In this document: piece after piece, positions 1-7,078 of the stretch
Position numbering within the stretch: position 1 is the first letter of the stretch
How the letters are laid out: each line of letters opens with the position of its first letter
From: Caulobacterales bacterium
GTDB lineage: Bacteria; Pseudomonadota; Alphaproteobacteria; Caulobacterales; Caulobacteraceae
Length of the DNA: 8,687 bases
Direction of reading: 5' to 3'
Assembly: GCA_947480815.1 (NCBI GenBank)
Contig: CANKEA010000041.1
Location: 1 to 8,687, forward strand
Program-made: the position numbers and the translations under genes
Notes under the pieces: model-generated
The model's database searches: none
What the model was told of the DNA's origin: nothing
The model's input: the letters and a program-made list of their open reading frames with translations, nothing else

Positions 1-1809
1 AGGACCGACACCTTCATCGAAAAGGATAGCAGCCGCAACGAACACATCGACCGCATGCGACATGCGGCCACGCGCTCGATCCTGGAGCGCGATGACGTGA
101 TTGTGGTGGCCTCGGTCAGCTGCATCTACGGTATTGGCTCGGTCGAGACCTATACAGCCATGACCTTCGGCATCGAGGTGGGGCAGAGGATTGACGAAAA
201 GCAGATGGTCGCCGACCTGGTGGCTCAGCAGTACAAGCGCAATGACGCCGCCTTTGAGCGCGGTACGTTTCGCCGGCGTGGCGACACCATCGAGATCTTC
301 CCCGCCCACTATGAAGATCGCGCCTGGCGCATCACACTATTCGGCGACGAGGTGGAAGCCATCGCGGAGTTCGACCCGCTGACCGGCAAGAAGACCGCCG
401 AACTGCCGGGCGTGGTGATCTATGCCAACAGCCACTATGTGACGCCGCGGCCGACGCTGAATCAGGCCATCAAACAGATCAAAATCGAGCTGAAAGAACG
501 GCTCGACTGGATGTTTGCTAACGGCAAGCTGTTGGAGGCACAGCGGCTGGAGCAGCGTACCCAGTTTGACCTGGAGATGATGGAAACAACCGGAAGCTGT
601 GCCGGGATCGAGAACTACAGCCGGTATCTGACTGGACGGCGACCGGGCGAACCGCCGCCGACCTTCTTTGAATATATCCCCGACAACGCCTTGCTGTTTA
701 CCGACGAGAGCCACCAGACGGTGCCGCAGATCGGCGCCATGTACCGCGGCGACCGCAACCGCAAAACGACCCTGGCCGAGTACGGCTTCCGCCTACCCAG
801 CGCCATGGACAACCGGCCATTGAAATTCGAGGAGTGGGAGGCGATGCGGCCACAGACCGTGCACGTCAGCGCCACGCCCGGCCCCTGGGAGATGCAGCGT
901 GCCGGCGGGGTATTTGCCGAACAGGTGATCCGCCCGACCGGCCTGATCGATCCGCCAGTGGATATCCGGCCGGTGATCAAGGACGGTGCCAGCCAAGTAG
1001 ACGACGTGATCGACGAGGTGCGCAAGACCGCCCTGGCGGGATACCGCAGCCTGATCACAGTGCTGACCAAGAAAATGGCCGAGGACCTAACCGACTATAT
1101 GCACGAGCAGGGGCTGCGCGTGCGCTACATGCACAGCGACGTCGACACCCTGGAGCGGATCGAGATTATCCGCGACCTACGCCTGGGCGCCTTCGACGCC
1201 CTGATCGGTATCAACCTGCTGCGCGAGGGGTTGGATATTCCAGAGTGCGGCCTAGTGGCCATTCTGGACGCCGACAAAGAAGGCTTTCTGCGCAGCGAGA
1301 CGAGCTTGATCCAGACCATCGGCCGGGCGGCGCGAAACGTGGACGGCAAGGTGATCCTCTATGCCGACCGCATCACCGGCAGCATGGAACGGGCAATGGC
1401 AGAGACCGCGCGCCGGCGCGAGAAACAGCACGAATTCAACAAGGCCAACGGCATCACGCCCGAGAGCATCAAGAGCCAGATCAAAGATATTCTCGGTTCG
1501 CCCTACGAGCGCGACCGGGTCAGCGTGCCGATCGGGGTGGAGCAAGCGGACGGTAAACCGTTCCTGGGAAACAACTTCCAGGCCACGCTGCGCGACCTGG
1601 AAAACCGCATGCGTACAGCGGCGGCCAACCTGGAATTCGAGGAGGCGGCGCGGCTGCGCGATGAGGTGAAGCGGCTCAAGCTGCTGGACCTGGAGTTTGC
1701 CAACGAGGTGCTGACGGCACCGGGTGAAACGGTGGACAAGGCTGTGCCGGGGCGGCTGCGCAAGGAAGCCCGGGAGGAGGCGGAGGTGCGGTTTCGCAAG
1801 GGACGGTAG
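1..1809 (+). CDS. uvrB: UvrABC system protein B (excinuclease subnit), 5' end outside window
   Basis: UvrB is the DNA-dependent ATPase of nucleotide excision repair. It receives damaged DNA from UvrA, verifies the lesion and recruits UvrC for incision in the cytoplasm. The reading frame is open from base 1, and the first codons (RTDTFIEKDSS) already match UvrB, so the gene starts upstream. About 100 residues are missing, including the Walker A motif and part of the beta-hairpin. In the 602-residue fragment, motif II is TDESH at 234-238, SATPG is at 290-294, GINLLREGLDIPE starts at 403 and QTIGRAARN is at 438-446. A C-terminal UVR domain, which contacts UvrA or UvrC, spans about 530-565. A charged tail of roughly 35 residues follows. 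The fragment plus the missing part fits the usual length of roughly 670-720 residues. No frameshift or internal stop is seen. The promoter, and any LexA box, lies outside the window. Confidence 0.97.
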   Translation, partial: RTDTFIEKDSSRNEHIDRMRHAATRSILERDDVIVVASVSCIYGIGSVETYTAMTFGIEVGQRIDEKQMVADLVAQQYKRNDAAFERGTFRRRGDTIEIFPAHYEDRAWRITLFGDEVEAIAEFDPLTGKKTAELPGVVIYANSHYVTPRPTLNQAIKQIKIELKERLDWMFANGKLLEAQRLEQRTQFDLEMMETTGSCAGIENYSRYLTGRRPGEPPPTFFEYIPDNALLFTDESHQTVPQIGAMYRGDRNRKTTLAEYGFRLPSAMDNRPLKFEEWEAMRPQTVHVSATPGPWEMQRAGGVFAEQVIRPTGLIDPPVDIRPVIKDGASQVDDVIDEVRKTALAGYRSLITVLTKKMAEDLTDYMHEQGLRVRYMHSDVDTLERIEIIRDLRLGAFDALIGINLLREGLDIPECGLVAILDADKEGFLRSETSLIQTIGRAARNVDGKVILYADRITGSMERAMAETARRREKQHEFNKANGITPESIKSQIKDILGSPYERDRVSVPIGVEQADGKPFLGNNFQATLRDLENRMRTAAANLEFEEAARLRDEVKRLKLLDLEFANEVLTAPGETVDKAVPGRLRKEAREEAEVRFRKGR

Positions 1810-1839
1810 GAGGAAACGGCTATCGTTTGGGGATGTGAC

Positions 1840-1877
1840 CCCTGGGTCCGGGCTCTGCGCGATCGCTCTGGCCGGGA
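1840..1877. repeat. Dispersed palindromic repeat, copy 1 (3' of uvrB)
   Basis: This 38-base element begins 30 bases after the uvrB stop codon and matches 3338-3375 at 35 of 38 positions. The outer arms TCCGGGC (1847-1853) and GCCGGGA (1871-1877) pair except for one central G-G mismatch. Copy 2 has the intact stem. A T run (1886-1890) follows 9 bases downstream, so it may help end uvrB transcripts. From memory it resembles the TCCCGG...CCGGGATGACG palindromes scattered between genes in Alphaproteobacteria; this was not searched. Confidence 0.75.
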
Positions 1878-1931
1878 CGTGCCCATTTTTGACGACTTTG
1901 TATCGACGGATATAGGCCAATGATCAGCGCC

Positions 1932-1953
1932 ATGGGCGCTAAGGCCCATTTTT
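1932..1953 (+). terminator. Putative intrinsic terminator downstream of uvrB
   Basis: A perfect 6-bp stem, ATGGGC (1932-1937) with GCCCAT (1944-1949), closes a 6-base loop and runs straight into T residues at 1949-1953. This is the canonical shape of a Rho-independent terminator, though the stem is short. It lies about 120 bases after the uvrB stop and 55 bases before the kgtP start, so it could end uvrB transcripts or attenuate read-through into kgtP. Overlapping alternative stems are described in the findings. Confidence 0.55.
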
Positions 1954-2008
1954 GTCTGCTTAGGTCGGGTGTGATAGCCTAGGGTATAAGCATCGGGAGA
2001 TTGTGATC

Positions 2009-3319
2009 ATGGCGGACGCAGCGGAGAATGGTACCGGAGCCCCGGCGCTCAGCGATCGGGCGCGGATGCGGGCGATTATCGCCGGATCGGCTGGCAATCT
2101 GATCGAGTGGTACGACTTCTACGTCTATGCCTTCACCGCCTTGTATTTTTCTGGGTCGTTCTTTCCCAAGAGCGAACCGCTGGTGCAGATCATGGCGACC
2201 AGCGGTATTTTCGCCGTCGGCTTCCTGATGCGCCCGATCGGCGGCTGGTATTTCGGCCGCTACGCTGACCGCAAGGGCCGTCAGGCGGCGATGGTGGCGA
2301 GCGTGCTGATGATGGGCGCCGGATCGCTGTTGATTGCCCTGCTGCCGACCTATGCACAGGCGGGAGTGATCGCGCCGTTGCTGCTGCTTATCGGCCGGAT
2401 GGTGCAAGGATTTTCCACGGGGGGCCAGTACGGCACGGCGGCAACCTATATGAGCGAGATCGCCAGTAAGGGCCGCCGCGGATTCTGGGCTTCATTCCAA
2501 TATGTGACGCTGATCGGCGGCCAGCTGGTGGCAACCCTGGTCATCCTGGCGCTGCAACAGTTTCTGCCGGAGACGGCGATGAAGGCCTATGGCTGGCGCA
2601 TCGCCTTCGTACTGGGCGCGGTCGGGGCAGCGACCATCGTGCTGTTCCGCCATCAGATGCACGAGACCTCCAGCGCGAAGGAACGCACCGCCGACGCAGG
2701 CAGTCTGCGGGCGCTGTTTTCAGGCAATGTAAGCGCCTTGCTGACCGTGATGGGGCTAACCGCTGGCGGCAGCCTGGCATTCTATACCTTCACCACCTAC
2801 ATGCAGAAGTACCTGGTGCTGACCGTCGGTATGACAAAGGAAACCGCCACCTTGATCATGACCGCCGTTCTGGTGGTGTTCATGATCCTGCAGCCGATCA
2901 TGGGCCTACTGTCCGACAAGATCGGCCGGCGAAACAACATGGTGATTTTCGCCGGGCTGTCGACCCTGCTGACCGTGCCAATCCTGATGGCCCTGGCCAA
3001 GGCGCAGGCCCCCATAATGGCGTTCCTGCTGGTGCTGGCCGGGCTGACAATCAACAGCTTCTACACCTCGATCAGTGGCCTGTTTAAGGCCGAGTTATTC
3101 CCCATGCACGTTCGCGCGCTGGGCGTGGGCCTGGCCTATGGCGTGGCCAACGCCCTGTTCGGCGGTACTGCGGAGAACGTGGCCCTGGCGTTCAAACAGG
3201 CCGGTAACGAGAGCTATTTCTACTGGTACGTCACGGCGATCTGCGCCCTATCTCTGGTCACAGCGCTGGTCATGAAGGACACCCGGAAAGACAACCCCCT
3301 CGATAAACTATCGCTCTAG
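2009..3319 (+). CDS. kgtP: 2-oxoglutarate (alpha-ketoglutarate) permease, MFS metabolite:H+ symporter
   Basis: This is a 436-residue inner-membrane protein of the metabolite:H+ symporter branch of the major facilitator superfamily. It resembles E. coli KgtP (about 432 residues), which imports 2-oxoglutarate with protons. The match, recalled from memory, runs end to end: GNLIEWYDFYVY at 29-40, the loop 2-3 motif GRYADRKGR at 83-91, GFWASFQYVTLIGGQL, AFYTFTTYMQKYL, SDKIGRR, SFYTSISGLFKAE and FPMHVRALGVGLAYGVANALFGG. Twelve hydrophobic segments are plausible. I chose ATG 2009 because GGGAGA at 1995-2000 sits 8 bases upstream; an in-frame GTG at 2003 would leave only 2 bases. Residue 140 is Gln in GGQYG, where E. 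coli KgtP has GGEYG as I recall. The gene stands alone between the uvrB terminator region and convergent eamA. The substrate is inferred from similarity; a related dicarboxylate is possible. Confidence 0.88.
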   Translation: MADAAENGTGAPALSDRARMRAIIAGSAGNLIEWYDFYVYAFTALYFSGSFFPKSEPLVQIMATSGIFAVGFLMRPIGGWYFGRYADRKGRQAAMVASVLMMGAGSLLIALLPTYAQAGVIAPLLLLIGRMVQGFSTGGQYGTAATYMSEIASKGRRGFWASFQYVTLIGGQLVATLVILALQQFLPETAMKAYGWRIAFVLGAVGAATIVLFRHQMHETSSAKERTADAGSLRALFSGNVSALLTVMGLTAGGSLAFYTFTTYMQKYLVLTVGMTKETATLIMTAVLVVFMILQPIMGLLSDKIGRRNNMVIFAGLSTLLTVPILMALAKAQAPIMAFLLVLAGLTINSFYTSISGLFKAELFPMHVRALGVGLAYGVANALFGGTAENVALAFKQAGNESYFYWYVTAICALSLVTALVMKDTRKDNPLDKLSL

Positions 3320-3337
3320 GGGACTTGGAGAGGTGGG

Positions 3338-3375
3338 CCCTGGGTCCCGGCTCTGCGCTATCGCTCCGGCCGGGA
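3338..3375. repeat. Dispersed palindromic repeat, copy 2 (between convergent kgtP and eamA)
   Basis: This second copy of the 38-base element starts 18 bases after the kgtP stop and ends 15 bases before the eamA stop. The arms TCCCGGC (3345-3351) and GCCGGGA (3369-3375) form a perfect 7-bp stem, and a small inner stem GCG/CGC is possible. It is followed by TGACGG. There is no T run on either strand, so it is more likely a REP-like 3' stabilising or Rho-assisted element than a classic terminator. It occupies most of the 71-base gap. Confidence 0.75.
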
Positions 3376-3390
3376 TGACGGAGGGGTGTT

Positions 3391-4314
3391 TCAGGCCAGC
3401 TGGGCCTGGAACTTTGGCCAGAGCAGGTTGAAAGCAAGGCCGCCGAGGACCAGAGCGGCGGCGGCGAGCTTCCAGGGCTCTAAGCCTTCGCCGAGCACGA
3501 TGGCGCTGGCACCGATGCCAAAGATCGGAACCAGCAGGCTCATGGGCGCAACGACCCCGGCGGGGTGACGGTTAAGCAGCCAGGCCCAGGCAGCGAAACC
3601 GAACAGGCTATTGCCAAGGCTTTGCCAAGCGACGGCCGCCCAGGTGGCGAGGTCGGCGTGAAGCACCCCATCGCGGATGGCGGGCCAGCCTTCAAATACC
3701 AGGGCCATCAACAGCAGTGGTGGAGCCGAGAACAGCGCGGACCAGACGATATAGGCCAACATGTCGGCACCCGGTGAGCGCCGCGCCACCGTGTTGCCAC
3801 AGCCCCAGCAAAAGCCGCCGCACAGCACCATGGTCAGGCCCAAACGTGAGGCCGAGCCACCACCCTTGACGGCGATAACGGCCAAACCCGACACGGCCAG
3901 CGCCAGGGCAACATATTGGAACCGCAACATCCGTTCGCGCCGGATGATCATCGACAGGGCAATGGTGAAAAACACCTGCGACTGGGCGACCAGGGAGGCG
4001 AGACCCGGCGTGATATGGCCATTGAGCGCCAGAAACAGCAGGCCAAACTGACCCACCCCGATAAACAGGCCATAGGCGACCAGATCGCGCCAAGGCACGG
4101 CGGGCTTGCGGATGAACAGGGCCGCCGGGAAAAACACGAACAGAAACCGCAATCCAGCGAACAGCAGCGGCGGCAGGTAGGCGAGCCCCAGCTTCATCAC
4201 CACGAAATTGGTGCCCCAAACCGCCGCTATGGCCACGCCGAGCAGGAAATGGCTGAGCGTCAAGGGGGCTTGGCCGCTGGGTTGACCGGTTGTCTGAGTC
4301 GCAGCCTGGGCCAT
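3391..4314 (-). CDS. eamA: EamA-type exporter (O-acetylserine/cysteine exporter family, DMT superfamily)
   Basis: This is a 307-residue drug/metabolite transporter built from two EamA repeats of about five membrane helices each (roughly residues 24-150 and 160-298). It resembles E. coli EamA (YdeD), which exports O-acetylserine and cysteine across the inner membrane. Segments I recognise from that protein, from memory, are VWGTNFVVMKLGL, PPLLFAGLRF, YGLFIGVGQFGLLF, GLASLVAQSQVFFTI, WGCGNTVARR, IVWSALFS and VAPMSLLVPIFG. The ATG at 4314 follows a hydrophilic 20-residue lead-in. It has no clear Shine-Dalgarno sequence, but the first membrane helix begins soon after, so a later start is unlikely. 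The gene is divergent from pleC and convergent with kgtP, so it is probably monocistronic. The family is certain; the cysteine-pathway substrate is inferred, because DMT transporters differ widely in what they carry. Confidence 0.82.
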   Translation of the reverse strand: MAQAATQTTGQPSGQAPLTLSHFLLGVAIAAVWGTNFVVMKLGLAYLPPLLFAGLRFLFVFFPAALFIRKPAVPWRDLVAYGLFIGVGQFGLLFLALNGHITPGLASLVAQSQVFFTIALSMIIRRERMLRFQYVALALAVSGLAVIAVKGGGSASRLGLTMVLCGGFCWGCGNTVARRSPGADMLAYIVWSALFSAPPLLLMALVFEGWPAIRDGVLHADLATWAAVAWQSLGNSLFGFAAWAWLLNRHPAGVVAPMSLLVPIFGIGASAIVLGEGLEPWKLAAAALVLGGLAFNLLWPKFQAQLA

Positions 4315-4372
4315 GCCAAGCTTTTAGCGGCGCAGGCGGCTGAGACCAAGCGACTCGGTCGTGCTTCGTACC

Positions 4373-4401
4373 GTGACGCGTGGCACGAGCCCGGGTAAGA
4401 T
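4373..4401 (+). promoter_or_regulatory. Putative housekeeping promoter of pleC
   Basis: GTGACG (4373-4378, compare TTGACA) and TAAGAT (4396-4401, compare TATAAT) are separated by exactly 17 bases. The -35 extended as GTGACGC matches the Caulobacter TTGACGS element at six of seven positions. Transcription would start near 4408, ahead of either possible pleC start. The -10 overlaps the first of three GATTC sites. Each hexamer matches only 4 of 6, so this is a prediction from spacing and location. Confidence 0.4.
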
Positions 4402-4425
4402 TCATTTTGGATTCTGCAGAGATTC
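4399..4425. promoter_or_regulatory. Three helically phased GANTC (CcrM-type) sites upstream of pleC
   Basis: GATTC occurs at 4399-4403, 4410-4414 and 4421-4425, an exact 11-bp period close to one DNA turn. GANTC is the target of the cell-cycle adenine methyltransferase CcrM, and GcrA acts at methylated GANTC promoters in Caulobacter. The first site overlaps the putative -10, and the others fall at about +1 and +13. The sites are seen directly; their regulatory use is inferred. Further sites lie at 4296, 4352 and 4516. Confidence 0.6.
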
Positions 4426-4461
4426 GGGGACGGCTTGGCCAAGGGGCGCGGCAAGAGCGAC

Positions 4462-6981
4462 ATGACCGCAGACTTGCGCAGCGCGTCGGACTTCGACCCG
4501 TTCGGGTCTCAGCGTGAATCGTCGCAGTCGCTGGTGCGTATCGGCGTGCTGGCGGCGGTGTTGCTGCTGGCTCTCTACACCTTTTATGGCCTTCATCGGC
4601 TGCAGACCGCGCCCCAGCCGAGCGGGGTGCCAATGCAGGCGCGGGCCCAGATCGTGGCAGCGCAGGTCGACGGTCGGCTTGCGGCACAACAGGCGGCGCT
4701 GCGCGCGGCGGCGGAAGTCTATAGAAAATCGCCTGACATGCCGCTGGACGCGGCGGAAACAGCCCTACGCATTAGTGGTGGCAACAGCGCGACGGCGGCG
4801 GTGGTTGTCGACGGCGTAGTACTGGCCGCAGCTGGCAAGCTGGACGGCGCGGATTTCCCGGCCGCGGCCAAGGCCGCGCTGACCACGGGACGCACAGTTT
4901 GGACCGGCGACACCAAGGGCGCGAAGCAGAAAACCGGCCGTCGTCCAGTCTATTCCGCCTTGCTCACCCCAGGCACCGCGCCAGGGCGGGCGGTCATCGT
5001 CGCCGTGAGCATGCCAGACAGCCTCCTGCCCGGCCTGCCGACTGGGGCCAGCGCTGCTGCCCTAATCTTCAGCGACGGCCATCTGGCGTCGGCCGCAGGC
5101 ACGGCCAGCGGCGCGACGACGCTGGAACAGGCCTTCCGCATCTCAGCCCAGGACTTACGGAACAACACCGCGCTGCGCGGGCAGGCCGCCGACGACAGCC
5201 TGCTGGAACTTTCCACGGCACCGGCGGCCGGCGGGGCACTGATCGCCTTGGCAGCGGCCGTACCGGCCGATGCTAAGGCTCCGAATACGCAACATATTGA
5301 GGACATGGCATCGTTGCTGGTGCCGATGGTTGCGGGCCTGATCCTGGCACTGTTGCTGTTGCGACAAAGCCGGCGCATGGAGGACAGCGAGCGCACTTTC
5401 GCTGGAAATGAGCAGCGGTTCCGCATGGCGGTGGAGGCGGCGCGCTGCGGCATATGGGAATGGGACCTCGGTGCCGACCAGGTGTTTATGAGCGACGTGA
5501 CGGGCCTGATCTTGGGTTGGGGCGGTGGCGGGGTGGTGAGTGGTCAGGCCCTGCTGGACCGGGTGGCCCCCGACCACCGCGACCGCGTACGCGAGGCCGT
5601 GGCCAATGCGGGGCAGTATGGCGCATTCGACGTCTCGTTCCGCGTGCCCTCGACCAATGGCGGGCGGCCGATCTGGCTGGACGCGCGCGGCCAGGGATTT
5701 GGCAAGACGGCGAGCGGTGCCCACACCCGTATCATCGGGGTGGCGCTGGACGTGACCGAGGAGCGTATCGCCCAGGCGAGGGCCCAGGCGGCGGAAAGCC
5801 GGCTTCGCGATGCCATCGAGAGCGTGTCGGAGGCCTTCATCCTGTGGGACCGCAACGGGCGCCTGCTGATGTGCAACCGCAATTTCCGCGACGTGTTCGG
5901 CGTCGACACCAAGCTGCTCAAACCCGGGGCGAATCGCGACCAGGTGAACCGCTTTGCACAGCTGGCCATCGCCCAAGAATATCCGGCCGCGATGAAGGGC
6001 CTGCGCGAGGCGCAGATGCACGATGGCCGTTGGATCCAGATTAGCGAGCGGCGTACCGCTGAAGGCGGGCTGGTCATGACCGCCGCCGACGTGACCGTGA
6101 TCAAGGTTCAGGAAGAGGCCCGTCGTCGCAACGAGGAACAACTGCAGCAAGCCGTGACCGGACTGGAGCGCAGCCAGGACCAGCTCGCTGAACTAGCCCG
6201 CAAATATGAGGCCGAGAAGGTCAAGGCCGAGGGTGCCAACAGGGCCAAGAGCGAGTTCCTGGCCAATATGAGTCACGAGCTGCGCACGCCGCTGAATGCG
6301 ATCAATGGATTCAGCGAGATAATGATCGCCCAGATGTTCGGGCCGCTTGGGGACGACCGCTACAAGGAATATGCCCAGGACATCAACAACAGCGGTCAGC
6401 ACCTGCTGGCGCTGATCAACGACATCCTCGATATGAGCAAGATCGAGGCCGGCAAGATGAACATGAAGTTCGAGCCGATGAACCTGATCGATGTGGCCCA
6501 GGACGCCGTGCGACTTGTGCTCAACCGGGCGGAGACGGCGGGACTGAACCTGGAGATCGATTTCCCCCACATACCGGAGATCGAGGCCGACTATCGCGCG
6601 GTAAAACAGGTACTGCTGAATCTGCTGTCGAACGCGATCAAGTTTACCCCGCGCGGTGGGCGGATCACCGTGCGAGCCGAGGCGCGGCAGGACATTCTAG
6701 GCGAGCGGGTGCGGATAAGTGTGAGCGACACCGGCATCGGAATCGCGCCCGATGACCTGCAGCGTTTGGCCAAGCCATTCGAACAGGTGGAGGACAGGCA
6801 CGCCAAGTCCCAACAGGGCACCGGCCTGGGCCTGGCCCTGACCAAGTCTCTGGTGGAGATGCACGACGGGACGCTGGAGATCGAAAGCGTGCTCGGCGCG
6901 GGGGCGACGGTGAGCTTCAGCCTGCCGATTCAGCGTGGGTCTGGTGCAGTCGGAACCTCGACCGCGTACCGCGTGGCCTAG
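4462..6981 (+). CDS. pleC: PleC-type hybrid-free sensor histidine kinase/phosphatase with two PAS domains
   Basis: In Caulobacter, PleC is a polar inner-membrane kinase/phosphatase that acts on the response regulators DivK and PleD. It controls polarity, stalk and pilus formation and motility. From ATG 4462 the protein has 839 residues, against about 842 for C. crescentus PleC. The layout is TM1 at about 27-44, a periplasmic domain at 45-281, TM2 at about 284-301, PAS-A at 319-433, PAS-B at 447-549, a coiled coil at about 552-592, HisKA with the phospho-acceptor His605 in MSHELRTPLNA, and HATPase with Asn724 (N box), DTGIGI from 756, Phe773 (KPFEQVE) and GTGLGL from 786. His605 and Phe773 are both offset by five from the His610 and Phe778 reported for Caulobacter PleC, which supports the call. 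There is no receiver domain. An in-frame TTG at 4435 would add nine residues; I prefer the ATG, with GAG four bases upstream, because of codon and length. It faces eamA divergently and the EF-hand gene convergently. Confidence 0.85.
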   Translation: MTADLRSASDFDPFGSQRESSQSLVRIGVLAAVLLLALYTFYGLHRLQTAPQPSGVPMQARAQIVAAQVDGRLAAQQAALRAAAEVYRKSPDMPLDAAETALRISGGNSATAAVVVDGVVLAAAGKLDGADFPAAAKAALTTGRTVWTGDTKGAKQKTGRRPVYSALLTPGTAPGRAVIVAVSMPDSLLPGLPTGASAAALIFSDGHLASAAGTASGATTLEQAFRISAQDLRNNTALRGQAADDSLLELSTAPAAGGALIALAAAVPADAKAPNTQHIEDMASLLVPMVAGLILALLLLRQSRRMEDSERTFAGNEQRFRMAVEAARCGIWEWDLGADQVFMSDVTGLILGWGGGGVVSGQALLDRVAPDHRDRVREAVANAGQYGAFDVSFRVPSTNGGRPIWLDARGQGFGKTASGAHTRIIGVALDVTEERIAQARAQAAESRLRDAIESVSEAFILWDRNGRLLMCNRNFRDVFGVDTKLLKPGANRDQVNRFAQLAIAQEYPAAMKGLREAQMHDGRWIQISERRTAEGGLVMTAADVTVIKVQEEARRRNEEQLQQAVTGLERSQDQLAELARKYEAEKVKAEGANRAKSEFLANMSHELRTPLNAINGFSEIMIAQMFGPLGDDRYKEYAQDINNSGQHLLALINDILDMSKIEAGKMNMKFEPMNLIDVAQDAVRLVLNRAETAGLNLEIDFPHIPEIEADYRAVKQVLLNLLSNAIKFTPRGGRITVRAEARQDILGERVRISVSDTGIGIAPDDLQRLAKPFEQVEDRHAKSQQGTGLGLALTKSLVEMHDGTLEIESVLGAGATVSFSLPIQRGSGAVGTSTAYRVA

Positions 6982-7024
6982 GGATAACCCTTGGCCCTGA
7001 CCGGAGCCTGAAGGTCTGATCCGA

Positions 7025-7048
7025 TAAAACGCGGGCCTAAGGACCCGC
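7025..7048 (-). terminator. Intrinsic terminator for the glnE/EF-hand strand
   Basis: Read on the minus strand, GCGGG (7048-7044) pairs with CCCGC (7035-7031). The stem extends by two G-C pairs past one bulged base around a 3-base loop. TTTT (7029-7026) follows one base later. It sits 15 bases beyond the EF-hand stop codon. On the plus strand the same hairpin has no T run, so it probably serves pleC weakly if at all. Confidence 0.7.
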
Positions 7049-7055
7049 CCGAAGA

Positions 7056-7078
7056 TGACGGCCTATTGTTGGCCGTCA
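7056..7078. other. Perfect hairpin spanning the EF-hand gene stop codon
   Basis: TGACGGCC (7056-7063) pairs perfectly with GGCCGTCA (7071-7078) around a 7-base loop. The stop codon of the EF-hand gene (7063-7065) lies at the stem-loop boundary, so the last codons form one arm. No T run follows on either side. It lies 7 bases from the terminator hairpin and may protect the 3' end of the message or help end pleC transcripts; that role is inferred. Confidence 0.5.

Noticed and set aside
834..1556. Plus-strand open frame of 240 codons inside uvrB
   Set aside because: It overlaps the conserved helicase motifs of UvrB in a second frame. Its composition is typical of frame-shifted GC-rich coding sequence.
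1952..1990. Promoter for kgtP from TTGTCT and TATAAG or TAGCCT
   Set aside because: The TTGTCT/TAGCCT pair has 17-base spacing but poor matches. TATAAG would start transcription inside the ribosome-binding site. Neither is convincing.
4315..4461. CtrA binding boxes (TTAA-N7-TTAA) upstream of pleC
   Set aside because: I searched because pleC is a cell-cycle gene, but no pair of TTAA half-sites with the right spacing is present.
3692..4687. Long minus-strand open frame of 331 codons overlapping eamA and the start of pleC
   Set aside because: It runs in another frame over recognisable eamA, crosses the divergent control region, and its translation is Arg/Pro/Ala-rich with no family resemblance. 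It is a high-GC shadow.
5155..6150. Minus-strand open frame of 331 codons antisense to pleC
   Set aside because: The plus strand here encodes the PleC periplasmic end, TM2 and both PAS domains. The antisense product has no domain, signal or start-site support.
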